A DNA stretch of 64,000 nucleotides from an uncultured Marmoricola sp. (GTDB lineage: Bacteria > Actinomycetota > Actinomycetes > Propionibacteriales > Nocardioidaceae): NCBI GenBank assembly GCA_937868075.1, contig CALMLL010000121.1:1-64000 (forward strand). Reading direction: 5' to 3'. The notes beneath the pieces were generated by a model. The model saw only the letters and a list, made by a program, of their open reading frames with translations, was not told where the DNA came from and ran no database searches. This document shows, piece after piece, positions 43,919-52,681 of the stretch. Numbering within the stretch: the first letter of the stretch is position 1; each line of letters starts with the position of its first letter. The position numbers and the translations under genes were made by a program.

Positions 43919-43955
43919 GAGTGGGGCCTGCCGATCCGGCGGGCCCCACTCGCTT
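43919..43955 (+). terminator. Terminator after the LytM-EEP tandem
   Basis: GAGTGGGGCC/GGCCCCACTC stem with inner TGCCG/CGGCG, followed by GCTTTGTCT; also usable by the convergent gene. Confidence 0.78.
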
Positions 43956-43958
43956 TGT

Positions 43959-45125
43959 CTAGAGAACCTCAAACAGCATGCCGGCGGCCTGCAGTCGAGC
44001 GGTGAGGTTGGCCGCCATCGCCACCGCCGTGGTCACTTGACCCGATGAGGTGGGGTTGTCGTCGAAGGCGAGGCACAAGGCCGACTCGGCCAACATCTTG
44101 GCCGTCTCGGTGTACCCCGGGTCCCCGCCGCTGACGCGGGTGTGCACCTGACGCCCGCCGCTCTCACCGACGAAGTCGACCCGGAACCACGAGGCGTCCC
44201 GTCGCTCTTGCGAGGGGCCTTCACCTTGCTTGATCCGATCGAGCAGAAGCCCCTTGAGGAATGGCACCTGTGCGGCCACCGCGATCGCACCGACCCCTGC
44301 CACACCGCCGACCACGTAGGGCAGTGTCTTGATCCCGGCGTAGTGGGAGTAGCGGAAGTCGGGGCCGTAGTCGGCGAGCGACGCCCCGGATCGGGCCACG
44401 ATGAAGGGATCGATTGTCGGCAACGGGAGCAGCCAGTAGCCGAGAACCGCGTCGCGGTGGGGTTTGCCGGCCACCGCACGCGAACGACGACCGACCGGGC
44501 GCGGCTCCTTCTCTCGACGACGCGACAGCGCCTCGCGCATCTGCCGACCCCGCGACATGGCGGTCAACGCCGAGTGGACAGTTCCCCCTGATGGCTGGCC
44601 ACTCGCACGCACGACACCGCGCAGTCGGATCGGGGAGTCGGGGCCGAGTTGCTGGACGGCGTACCAAGCGCCGAGGTCGTGAGGGATCGAATCGAACCCG
44701 CAGGCATGCACCAATCGGGCGCCGGTCTCGACCGCACGGGCGTGGTGACGCAGATACATCAGGTCGACGAACTCGGGTTCACCGGTCAGGTCGACGTAGT
44801 CGGTCCCGGCGTCCGCACACGCCTGCACCAACGGCTCACCGTGGGTCAGGTAGGGCCCGACGGTGGTGATCAGCACCCGGGTCCGGGAAGCAATCCCCGC
44901 CAAGGCGGCCGCATCGGTGACATCGGCCACGAGGAGAGGCAACTGCGCCAGCGCGGGGTCGAGCGCGGCGAGGCGATCCCGGACCGCACCCAGCTTGGCC
45001 TCGGAGCGGCCGGCCAGCGCCCACCGGGTGCCCGCCGGAGCGTGTCGGGCCAGATAGTCGGCGGTGAGTCCGCCGGTGAAGCCAGTGGCTCCGAAGAGAA
45101 CCAGGTCGAAGTCGCGCGCGCTCAC
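43959..45125 (-). CDS. Saccharopine dehydrogenase-like / trans-acting enoyl reductase family protein
   Basis: A 388-aa protein with N-terminal Rossmann motif F-D-L-V-L-F-G-A-T-G-F-T-G and G-T-R-W-A-L-A-G-R-S, then Y-V-D-L-T-G-E-P-E and the C-G-F-D-S-I-P-H-D-L-G signature shared by saccharopine-dehydrogenase-like oxidoreductases and mycobacterial trans-acting enoyl reductases. Hydrophobic V-V-G-G-V-A-G-V-G-A segment mid-protein suggests membrane contact. No polyketide synthase is nearby, so the lipid substrate is unknown. Confidence 0.88.
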   Translation of the reverse strand: MSARDFDLVLFGATGFTGGLTADYLARHAPAGTRWALAGRSEAKLGAVRDRLAALDPALAQLPLLVADVTDAAALAGIASRTRVLITTVGPYLTHGEPLVQACADAGTDYVDLTGEPEFVDLMYLRHHARAVETGARLVHACGFDSIPHDLGAWYAVQQLGPDSPIRLRGVVRASGQPSGGTVHSALTAMSRGRQMREALSRRREKEPRPVGRRSRAVAGKPHRDAVLGYWLLPLPTIDPFIVARSGASLADYGPDFRYSHYAGIKTLPYVVGGVAGVGAIAVAAQVPFLKGLLLDRIKQGEGPSQERRDASWFRVDFVGESGGRQVHTRVSGGDPGYTETAKMLAESALCLAFDDNPTSSGQVTTAVAMAANLTARLQAAGMLFEVL

Positions 45126-45187
45126 GAGGCCCGCCCTTTCTGCAGCAGATGATGTTGAGCCAGCCTACGCAGGGTCGGTTCCCGGCG

Positions 45188-45193
45188 TACCCT
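45188..45193 (+). promoter_or_regulatory. -10 hexamer TACCCT of the DUF2277 gene
   Basis: TACCCT, 7 nt before the ATG at 45201. Confidence 0.45.
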
Positions 45194-45200
45194 CAGGCGC

Positions 45201-45467
45201 ATGTGCCGAAGCATCCGCCCCCTCAACAACTTCGCTCCGCCAGCGACGGCTGAAGAGATTCATGCCGCGGCGCTGCAGTACGTCCGCAAGGTCAGCGGTG
45301 CCACCCATCCCAGCCAAGCCAACGCCGACGCTTTCGCCATCGCCGTGGCCGCGGTCGAGGAGGCCACGGCAAGCCTGCTCGGCACGTTGGTCACCGCGGC
45401 TCCCCCCAAGGACCGCGAGGTCGAGGCAGCCAAGGCCCGAGCGCGGGCGGCCGCGCGCTACGCCTAA
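45201..45467 (+). CDS. DUF2277 family protein
   Basis: An 88-aa soluble protein with the family pattern [16 protein letters not shown] and the C-terminal [20 protein letters not shown]. Function of DUF2277 is not known. Convergent with ideR, overlapping by 4 bp. Confidence 0.92.
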   Translation: MCRSIRPLNNFAPPATAEEIHAAALQYVRKVSGATHPSQANADAFAIAVAAVEEATASLLGTLVTAAPPKDREVEAAKARARAAARYA

Positions 45468-46150
45468 GGCCGATTGACGTAGAGGTGCTCGGCCGACTCG
45501 AGGCTCACCTCGGCGATCTCGCCGACCGAGCCGAGGGCGATCCCGGCCTCCACCCGCCACGCCTGCACGACCGCTCCGGGCACCGCTCCCGCACGCCGCA
45601 GCGCCCGCATCAGGGTCTCGTCCTTCTGGAGCTCCTCGGAGATCCGACGGATCAGGACCCGAACCCGACCCTGATCAGTGACCACGTTGCTCAGCGACAC
45701 CAACGGCACCGAGCTCTCATCGCCCGTCTCGTGCCCCAGCTCGGCCAGGCCGGGAATGGGATTGCCGTACGGCGACTCGGTTGGCTCACCCAGCAACTCC
45801 ACCAAACGACGTTCCACGGTCTCAGACATGACGTGCTCCCAGCGGCACGCCTCCTCGTGGACCACCTCCCAGTCCAAACCGATGACATCGACAAGGAGCC
45901 GCTCGGCCAGACGGTGTTTGCGCATGACGCGGGTGGCCATGGTGAGTCCATGGGGTGTGAACTCCAGATGCCGATCGCCGTGCACGGTGACGAGCCCATC
46001 GCGCTCCATGCGACCGACCGTCTGGCTCACCGTCGGCCCGCTCTGGTGTAGACGCTCGGCGATCCGGGCCCGCAACGGCACCACGCCCTCCTCGACCAGT
46101 TCGTAAATGGTGCGTAGGTACATCTCCGTGGTGTCGATCAGGTCGCTCAC
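45464..46150 (-). CDS. ideR: IdeR/DtxR family iron-dependent repressor
   Basis: A 228-aa metalloregulator with HTH, dimerisation and SH3-like C-terminal domains. Metal ligands fall at the DtxR/IdeR numbers: M10, C102, E105, H106 (primary) and H79, E83, H98 (ancillary), so it should be an Fe(II)-sensing repressor. [18 protein letters not shown] at 46150 fits the family start [18 protein letters not shown] lies 6 nt upstream. Probable regulator of the FTR1 permease 6 kb away. Confidence 0.94.
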   Translation of the reverse strand: MSDLIDTTEMYLRTIYELVEEGVVPLRARIAERLHQSGPTVSQTVGRMERDGLVTVHGDRHLEFTPHGLTMATRVMRKHRLAERLLVDVIGLDWEVVHEEACRWEHVMSETVERRLVELLGEPTESPYGNPIPGLAELGHETGDESSVPLVSLSNVVTDQGRVRVLIRRISEELQKDETLMRALRRAGAVPGAVVQAWRVEAGIALGSVGEIAEVSLESAEHLYVNRP

Positions 46151-46216
46151 CTGCCCATTCTGGCAGGACGCGGGGCCTTCTCGGCACGGGTGCACTCTGC
46201 GTGGCACAGTGAGTCC

Positions 46217-46942
46217 ATGCCCGACACTCGTGACCTGGTCGTCGACGTACGCCATCGGGGGCCGGCTCATTCGGGCAACGGTGGCTGGGTGGCAGGAGCA
46301 CTGGCGGCCCGGCTGGGCGTCCCGGCATCGAAGCCCGTGCAGGTGCGACTGCTCCTGCCGCCGCCGTTGGAGCGCCCCCTCTCGGTGCGGTACGCCGACG
46401 GCGTACTCGCACTGGTGGACCCCCGCACCGACCAACCGGTGGCCGAAGCCCGGCTCTCGCCGACCACCCTCACACCGCCTCCCGGTGTCCCGCTGAATGT
46501 GGCGCTGGATGCTGCCGCGGGCTACCCCGGCCACCGGCACCACCCCTTCCCCACCTGCTTCTCCTGCGGCCCAGGCCGTGACGACGGGCTGAGAATCTTC
46601 CCCGGCCCGGTATCAGGGTCGTCCCCGACACCCTTGGTGGCCGCCCCGTGGGTGCCCGAGGAGGCTGATGTCGCTACGACCTGGGCGGCCCTGGACTGTG
46701 TCGGCGGCTGGGCCGGCGACCTGGAAGAAAGGCCCATGGTTCTGGGCAGCATCACCGCCCACGTTCTTGCCACGCCGGAGCTAGGGCAAGCGCATGTGGT
46801 CGTCGGGCAGTCGCGGGGAAGCGAAGGACGCAAGACCTTCACCGCCAGTGCGCTCTATTCCGGGGACGGACGCCTCGTCGGGGCCGCCGAACACGTATGG
46901 ATCGCCGTGGACCCGGCCGTCTTCAACACCTTGCAGCAATGA
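46217..46942 (+). CDS. Thioesterase-like (hotdog-fold) hypothetical protein
   Basis: A 241-aa soluble protein starting with [11 protein letters not shown]. It carries [24 protein letters not shown] and a beta-rich C-terminus resembling double-hotdog acyl-thioesterase-like proteins. Substrate unknown. The final codons overlap the RBS of the GH13 gene (11 bp gap), so the two are likely co-transcribed. Confidence 0.7.
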   Translation: MPDTRDLVVDVRHRGPAHSGNGGWVAGALAARLGVPASKPVQVRLLLPPPLERPLSVRYADGVLALVDPRTDQPVAEARLSPTTLTPPPGVPLNVALDAAAGYPGHRHHPFPTCFSCGPGRDDGLRIFPGPVSGSSPTPLVAAPWVPEEADVATTWAALDCVGGWAGDLEERPMVLGSITAHVLATPELGQAHVVVGQSRGSEGRKTFTASALYSGDGRLVGAAEHVWIAVDPAVFNTLQQ

Positions 46943-46952
46943 GGAGGATCCA

Positions 46953-48494
46953 GTGACCCAGGCACCGTGGTGGCGCGACGCGGTCTTCTACCAGATCTAC
47001 GTGCGCTCGTTCTCCGACTCCAACGGGGACGGGATCGGCGACCTGCCTGGCATCACCGCGCGGCTCGACCACCTGGTGGACCTGGGCGTGGATGCGATGT
47101 GGCTCAACCCCTTCTACCCCTCGCCGCAACACGATCACGGCTATGACGTCGCCGACTACCGCGACGTCGAGCCCGACTACGGCACACTGGCCGACTTTGA
47201 CGCGCTGATGGCGGCTGCCACCGATCGCGGCCTCAAGGTCGTCGTCGACATCGTGCCCAACCACACCTCGTCGGCCCACCCGTGGTTCCAGGCGGCCCTG
47301 GCCAGCGCCCCCGGCAGCCCCGAACGTCGGCGCTATCACTTCTGTGACAGTCCATCGGGCGGGCCGCCCAACAACTGGGTCTCCTGCTTCGGTGGACCGG
47401 CCTGGACCCAGGTGCCCGATGGTCAGTGGTACCTCCACCTGTTCGACAGCAGCCAACCCGACCTCAACTGGGCCCACCCCGACATTCCCGCCGACTTCGA
47501 ACGCACGCTGCGGTTCTGGCTCGACCGCGGAGCGGCTGGGGTGCGCATCGACGTGGCCCACGCCCTCTACAAGGCCGAGGGCCTTCCCAGCGTCGAGGAC
47601 CCACTCGCCTCGATCACATCGCTGGTGCTCGACACCCCGATGTGGGATCAGCCGGCTGTGCACGAGGTCTACCGCCACTGGCACCGGATCCTGGCCGAGT
47701 ACCCAGGAGACCGGATGGCCGTTGGCGAGGTGTGGACGCCGACGGCCGAACAACTGGCTCGATATGTGCGCGCTGATGAGCTGCAGCAGTCGTTCAACTT
47801 CCATTGGCTGCTCGCGCCCTGGTCGGCGACGGCTTTCCGCAACGTCATCGACCAGACCTTCGCGACCCTCGATCCCGTGGGTGCCACGGCAACCTGGGTG
47901 CTCAACAACCACGACGTCATGCGACACGTCACCCGCTACGGCGGTGGGGCCAAGGGGCTGGCTCGGGCGAAGGCGGCCACGTTGACGATGCTGGCGCTGC
48001 CGGGGTCGGCCTATCTCTACATGGGCGAGGAACTCGGGTTGGAACAGGTCGATGTCCCCGAGGAGGCCCGCCAGGATCCCGAATACCTCAACGGGCGCGG
48101 GCCGGGGCGAGACGGGTGCCGAGTGCCGTTGCCGTGGTCGGGAGACACCTCGCCGTACGGGTTCGGGCCGGGGGGTGGGCAGCCGTGGCTGCCGCAACCG
48201 GACAACTGGGGGACGCTCAGTGTGGCCGCTCAGGCTCAGGACCCAACCTCGACGTTGAGTTTCTACCGCAGCGCCTTGGATGTACGCCGACAGCTAGATC
48301 GCAGCCGACGACACGTCACCTGGCTGGAGGCTCCAGAGATGGTGCTCGCCTTCGAGCGCGGCGAGGTGCAGGTGTGGCTCAACTGCGGAAAGCAGCCGGT
48401 GCCGTTGCCCGAGGGCGAGATTCTGATCTCCTCACAGCCCGTCGACGGCGTACTGCCGCGGGATACCGCGGTCTGGCTGCGCTCGAGGCCCTGA
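46953..48494 (+). CDS. GH13 alpha-glucosidase / oligo-1,6-glucosidase-like enzyme
   Basis: A 513-aa cytosolic alpha-amylase-family enzyme. Conserved regions: D-I-V-P-N-H (99-104), G-V-R-I-D (nucleophile D200), G-E-V-W (acid/base E259), N-N-H-D (D321). Starts W-W-R-D-A-V-F-Y-Q-I-Y-V-R-S-F as in GH13 subfamilies for alpha-glucosidase, trehalose-6-phosphate hydrolase and related enzymes. GTG start with GAGGAGG 5 nt upstream. Acts on short alpha-glucans or disaccharides; exact specificity not readable. Ends at a very strong hairpin. Confidence 0.93.
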   Translation: MTQAPWWRDAVFYQIYVRSFSDSNGDGIGDLPGITARLDHLVDLGVDAMWLNPFYPSPQHDHGYDVADYRDVEPDYGTLADFDALMAAATDRGLKVVVDIVPNHTSSAHPWFQAALASAPGSPERRRYHFCDSPSGGPPNNWVSCFGGPAWTQVPDGQWYLHLFDSSQPDLNWAHPDIPADFERTLRFWLDRGAAGVRIDVAHALYKAEGLPSVEDPLASITSLVLDTPMWDQPAVHEVYRHWHRILAEYPGDRMAVGEVWTPTAEQLARYVRADELQQSFNFHWLLAPWSATAFRNVIDQTFATLDPVGATATWVLNNHDVMRHVTRYGGGAKGLARAKAATLTMLALPGSAYLYMGEELGLEQVDVPEEARQDPEYLNGRGPGRDGCRVPLPWSGDTSPYGFGPGGGQPWLPQPDNWGTLSVAAQAQDPTSTLSFYRSALDVRRQLDRSRRHVTWLEAPEMVLAFERGEVQVWLNCGKQPVPLPEGEILISSQPVDGVLPRDTAVWLRSRP

Positions 48495-48509
48495 GAAACC
48501 TCAACCGGC

Positions 48510-48547
48510 CGACCCGCCACCTCTGCGTGTGCAGAGGTGGCGGGTCG
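48510..48547. terminator. Strong bidirectional hairpin
   Basis: Perfect 16-bp stem GACCCGCCACCTCTGC with loop GTGT, extended by C-G. Separates GH13 from the convergent secreted protein. Confidence 0.82.
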
Positions 48548-48585
48548 GGGCTCGTAGGGGTGTGAGGAAGTGGCGGGTCGCGGGA

Positions 48586-49257
48586 TCAGAAGTGACGCAG
48601 CGCTACCTGCACCAGGTGCTTCGCGGCCGGGCTGGTGTGCTTGACCGTGCGGAGGGGGTCGAGCACGACGCCGGTGCCGCCACGCTTGATGACCGGGGAG
48701 ATACCGAAGGTGGTGAGGTCTCCGCCGGTGAGGAACGCGTCGTCAAGGGCCAGGTTCGGCGTGCCATCCGGGGCAACAGTGCCGTCGGTGGAGATGCCCA
48801 TCAACATGATCTGGATGTTCTTCTTGGAGTTCACGCAGTTGCTGGGCACCACGGCGGTCATCGTCATCGCCACCGGGTCGACGGTGGCGGTCATCTTGCG
48901 GCACTTCTTCTTGCTGTGACCCTGCCGATAGATCTTCTCGACTCCAGCTGCGTCGGCGGCCACACCGATGGTGTAGTGGCGCTTCTTGCTACTGACGTCA
49001 GCGACCCAACTCAGCCCGTTGGTGCCCGAGGTGTCGATCGCGGTCAAGGTCGTCACCAACGTCAGGGACTTCTTGGTGTAGTTGACCGAGAGACCCACGA
49101 TGTCGCCGTTGGTGACGGTAGGCAATGGGACGCCGCTGAGGTCGAACATGTCGCCGGCAGCGTCGATGTGGTTGTAGCTCTGAGCCTGGGCTACACCGGG
49201 CACCAGCGCAATCGCCGTCACTGCGGCGACGATGGCGGTCTTGATTGAAACGCGCAT
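48586..49257 (-). CDS. Secreted protein of unknown family, paralogue 1
   Basis: A 223-aa exported protein with signal peptide ending V-A-Q-A-Q. The mature start S-Y-N-H-I-D-A-A-G-D matches T-Y-N-H-L-D-A-T-G-D of the next gene. Shared features: K-K-C-R-K-M-T-A and P-S-N-C-V, giving two Cys probably in a disulfide, and S-P-V-I-K-R-G-G-T-G-V-V near the C-terminus. Predicted beta-rich. RBS GGGGGAAA. I do not recognise the family. Confidence 0.72.
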   Translation of the reverse strand: MRVSIKTAIVAAVTAIALVPGVAQAQSYNHIDAAGDMFDLSGVPLPTVTNGDIVGLSVNYTKKSLTLVTTLTAIDTSGTNGLSWVADVSSKKRHYTIGVAADAAGVEKIYRQGHSKKKCRKMTATVDPVAMTMTAVVPSNCVNSKKNIQIMLMGISTDGTVAPDGTPNLALDDAFLTGGDLTTFGISPVIKRGGTGVVLDPLRTVKHTSPAAKHLVQVALRHF

Positions 49258-49383
49258 GAGTGTTGTTTCCCCCTGCTAGTGGAAGCGCCCGAAAGCATTC
49301 GGGGATAACGATAGGTCAGGAATGTCCAGAATGACACCGTGAGGCGGAAAATCCGACGAAACGTGCCTCAGGCCCGAGCCAGG

Positions 49384-50139
49384 TCAGCGAACCTGACGGC
49401 CCCCGGAAATCTTGGCCGGCGAGAGTCGCGCACGGTCAATCAAGGACGCCAAGGCGTACGAACTGACCGGGCTTCTCATCGCGTCGGTGACCACACCCGA
49501 GCCGCCGCGCTTGATGGGCGGGCTGGTCCACATCGTGCCGTCCACGGCCATCAGGTCCGCAGATTGGCCGTCGTCGCTGTTTCCGAACCACGAGTCGACC
49601 GCGCTGGTGGTGTCGAAATGCCAGCCCTCGGTGGCGATCCGGATCCGCTTCGAACTGCGCACGCACGAACTCGGCACGGTGATCACGACGCTGCTGGTGG
49701 CATCGTCGAACCGGGCGGTCATCCGCTTGCACTTCTTGCTGACCTTGCCCTTGCCCTGCAGGCGCTGGTAGCCCATCCAGCCGCTGAGCTCGTTGGTGAC
49801 CGGGTCGGTGCGCTCCTCGTACCAGAACTCCTGGACCCAGCCGCCCTTGCTCACCACGTAGAAGGAGACGCCCGGAAGATGGGTGGCATCGGAGTAGAAG
49901 CTCGACACCGAGGCCGTCATCGTCAGGGTGCGCTTGCCATAGGCGTGGTCGATCGTGCCGATGTCGACGTTCGGGTCGATGGTGGCCACGCTGGTCACGG
50001 TGCCGTCGGGGAGTTCGGAGTACGCCGCGTTGTCGCCGGTGGCGTCAAGGTGGTTATAGGTCTGCGCAACTGCCACCGCTGGTGAAGCCAGCAGTGCCAT
50101 GCATGCAACGACAACCGTCAGTGGTACTCGGATCATCAA
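49384..50139 (-). CDS. Secreted protein of unknown family, paralogue 2
   Basis: A 251-aa exported paralogue of the preceding protein: signal peptide to about V-A-V-A-Q, T-Y-N-H-L-D-A-T-G-D, K-K-C-K-R-M-T-A, V-P-S-S-C-V, S-P-P-I-K-R-G-G-S-G-V-V. The middle differs, with a Trp-rich insert (W-V-Q-E-F-W-Y-E-E). Tandem ATG, RBS GGGGAAGAG. No enzyme motif is visible; a surface or matrix role is only a guess. Confidence 0.72.
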   Translation of the reverse strand: MMIRVPLTVVVACMALLASPAVAVAQTYNHLDATGDNAAYSELPDGTVTSVATIDPNVDIGTIDHAYGKRTLTMTASVSSFYSDATHLPGVSFYVVSKGGWVQEFWYEERTDPVTNELSGWMGYQRLQGKGKVSKKCKRMTARFDDATSSVVITVPSSCVRSSKRIRIATEGWHFDTTSAVDSWFGNSDDGQSADLMAVDGTMWTSPPIKRGGSGVVTDAMRSPVSSYALASLIDRARLSPAKISGGRQVR

Positions 50140-50177
50140 CGTCTCTTCCCCAGGCGTCAGGACCGGCTCTGTGAACC

Positions 50178-50630
50178 CTACGCGCCGGAGGCACCCGCGT
50201 CGAGAGAGGAGTTGTATCGGTGGAGAAGGGACACGAAGTTCTCCAACTCCCCCGGCTTCCAGTCGCCCAACCGTTCGGCCAAGACCTCCCGTCTCTCCGA
50301 GCCCACCCGGTTGAGGCGCTCGGCGGCACTGGAGCTGAGTTCGAGCAGTGCGGCCCGCCGATCGCGCGAGTCCGGTTTGCGGGTGACGAAGCCGAGTTCT
50401 TGAAGGAGTTGGACCTGCCGACTCACCGCACCCTTGTCGGTGCCGAACGTGTCGACGATCTGGGAGGCACGCTGCGGACCTGCGTAGGCAAGGTAGAGCA
50501 GGATGCTGTAGCCCAGGGAGGGCAGTTCGGGGTCGACGGCCTGGGCACGCTCGGCCAGGACCCGGCGCACCCGACGCATCATGATCCCGATCTCGGCTTC
50601 CAATTCGGCCAAGAGGTCGTGATCAGGCAT
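50178..50630 (-). CDS. MarR family transcriptional regulator
   Basis: A 150-aa winged-helix regulator: R-A-S-Q-I-V-D-T-F-G-T-D-K-G-A-V-S-R-Q-V-Q-L-L recognition region and wing R-K-P-D-S-R-D-R-R-A-A-L-L-E-L. Lies 65 bp downstream of the two ABC genes on the same strand; it may share their transcript or function, which is unproven. Confidence 0.9.
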   Translation of the reverse strand: MPDHDLLAELEAEIGIMMRRVRRVLAERAQAVDPELPSLGYSILLYLAYAGPQRASQIVDTFGTDKGAVSRQVQLLQELGFVTRKPDSRDRRAALLELSSSAAERLNRVGSERREVLAERLGDWKPGELENFVSLLHRYNSSLDAGASGA

Positions 50631-50695
50631 GGTGGATCACGCCGCACACAGTGCCCCCTGGGCCCGACCGGTGGCAAATGCGCGAGCCGGTGCGA

Positions 50696-52681
50696 CTAGC
50701 CCACCGGAGCCGCGAACTGCGAGGCATACAGGCGCGCATAGGCGCCATCGGCGGCGAGCAAGGACTCGTGAGTGCCCTGCTCGACGATGGCACCCTCCTC
50801 CATCACCAGGATCAGGTCGGCGTCCTTGATCGTGGAGAGGCGGTGCGCGATCACGAACGAGGTGCGTCCCTCACGGAGGGCACCCATTGCCTGTTGGAGA
50901 AGGAGTTCGGTCCGGGTGTCCACCGAGCTGGTCGCCTCATCGAGGATCAACAGCGCCGGTCGGGACAAGAAGGCGCGAGCGATGGTGACCAACTGTCGCT
51001 CCCCCGCCGACAGGTTCGAGCCCTCCTCGTCGATGACGGTGTCGTAGCCCTCCGGCAGGGAGTGCACGAACCGATCGACGAAGGTGGCCTTGGCGGCCTC
51101 GAGGATCTCGGCTTCTGTGGCGTCCGGCGAGCCGTAGGCGATGTTGTCGCGGATCGTGCCTTGGAAGAGCCAGGTGTCCTGCAGCACCATTCCGGTCTGC
51201 GCTCGCAGAACGCGCCGGGGAATCGAGGTGATGTCGACTCCGTCGAGGGTGATCCGGCCCGCATCGAGCTCGTAGAAGCGCATGACCAGGTTGACCAGCG
51301 TGGTCTTGCCCGCTCCGGTCGGGCCCACGATGGCCACCGTGTGACCCGGATCGGCGGTCAGCGACAGATCCCGGATCAACGGCTGCTCTGAGTGATAGGA
51401 GAAGGCGACGTGATCGAAGCGCACCTCACCCGTGCCCTGGCTGGGCAGCCCGGCTCCGCCCACCGGCTCGGGGGATTCCTCTTCGGCGTCGAGCAACTCA
51501 AAGACTCGCTCGGCGCTGGCCACCCCCGACTGCAGGAGGTTGGCCATCGAGGCGACCTGGGTCAACGGCTGGGTGAATTGCCGGGAGTACTGGATGAAGG
51601 CCTGGACATCGCCGAGAGACATCGATCCGTTGGCCACCCGAATGCCGCCGAGTACGGCGATCAGCACGTAGTTGAGATTGCCGATGAACATCATGATCGG
51701 CATGATCAGGCCGCTGACGAACTGGGCGCCGAAGGATGCCTTGGCCAGAGCGTCGTTGTGCTCGGCGAAGACCTCTTCGACCTCGTGAGCCCGACCGAAC
51801 ACCTTGACGAGAGCGTGACCGGTGAACGCCTCCTCGATGTGGGCGTTGAGCGTTCCGGTGCGCCGCCACTGCTGCACGAACAGGCCCTTGGAACGCCCCA
51901 TCACGACCCCAGCCACGACCATCGAGATGGGCACAGTGATGAGAGCCACCAGTGCCAGCAACGGTGAGATCCACACCATCATCGACAGCACCGCCAGCAC
52001 GGTGAGCAACGAGGTGAGCAGTTGGCTCATCGTCTGCTGCAGCGACTGGGAGACGTTGTCGATGTCGTTGGTGACCCGGCTGAGCAACTCACCACGTGGC
52101 TGGCTGTCGAAATAGGCCAGCGGCAGCCGGTTGACCTTGTCCTCGACGTCGGAGCGCATGGCAAAGACGGTGCCTTGAACCACATCGTTGACCAGGTAGC
52201 CGGCCAGCCAGGCCAGCACGGCCGCGACGGCGTACACCGCCAGGGCCAGCCCCAGCACATTGCGTACGCCGACGAAATCGACGCCCTGCCCGGGGACGAT
52301 GTGATCCATCGACGCCACCATGTCGGCCAGTCGGCCCTGTCCGCGAGCACGCATGGCGGCCACGGCTTGGTCCACGCTCACTCCGGCGGGGATCTTGGCG
52401 CCGAAGATGCCGGCGAAGATGAGGTCGGTGGCCCGACCAAGGATCTTGGGACCTAGTGCGGTGAGGGTCACGCTGACCACGGCCAGAGCGACCACAGCCA
52501 GGACCTTGGCACGCTGGGGCCTCATCAGCCCGATCAGACGCGCGGCAGAGGCTTTGAAGTCGTGTGCCTTCCCACCAACCATGCCGCCGCCGAAGGGCCC
52601 TCGCCCGGCGCCGGGGCCGGCGGCCTGGACCCGCTCGGTCTCCTTCAACTGAGGCGCGGGGCGACCCGTGGTCGTGCTCAT
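50696..52681 (-). CDS. ABC exporter half-transporter (membrane + ATPase), subunit 2
   Basis: A 661-aa type IV exporter subunit: a Gly/Pro-rich cytosolic N-terminus, six membrane helices (about 50-380) with an unusual insertion after helix 1 (R-G-Q-G-R-L-A-D-M-V), then an ATPase with G-P-T-G-A-G-K-T-T, L-S-A-G-E-R-Q-L-V signature (S-A-G-E, not S-G-G) and L-L-I-L-D-E-A-T-S-S-V-D. Overlaps the upstream ABC gene by 4 bp; the two should form a heterodimer. Exports lipids, peptides or drugs; the substrate is unknown. Confidence 0.94.
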   Translation of the reverse strand: MSTTTGRPAPQLKETERVQAAGPGAGRGPFGGGMVGGKAHDFKASAARLIGLMRPQRAKVLAVVALAVVSVTLTALGPKILGRATDLIFAGIFGAKIPAGVSVDQAVAAMRARGQGRLADMVASMDHIVPGQGVDFVGVRNVLGLALAVYAVAAVLAWLAGYLVNDVVQGTVFAMRSDVEDKVNRLPLAYFDSQPRGELLSRVTNDIDNVSQSLQQTMSQLLTSLLTVLAVLSMMVWISPLLALVALITVPISMVVAGVVMGRSKGLFVQQWRRTGTLNAHIEEAFTGHALVKVFGRAHEVEEVFAEHNDALAKASFGAQFVSGLIMPIMMFIGNLNYVLIAVLGGIRVANGSMSLGDVQAFIQYSRQFTQPLTQVASMANLLQSGVASAERVFELLDAEEESPEPVGGAGLPSQGTGEVRFDHVAFSYHSEQPLIRDLSLTADPGHTVAIVGPTGAGKTTLVNLVMRFYELDAGRITLDGVDITSIPRRVLRAQTGMVLQDTWLFQGTIRDNIAYGSPDATEAEILEAAKATFVDRFVHSLPEGYDTVIDEEGSNLSAGERQLVTIARAFLSRPALLILDEATSSVDTRTELLLQQAMGALREGRTSFVIAHRLSTIKDADLILVMEEGAIVEQGTHESLLAADGAYARLYASQFAAPVG

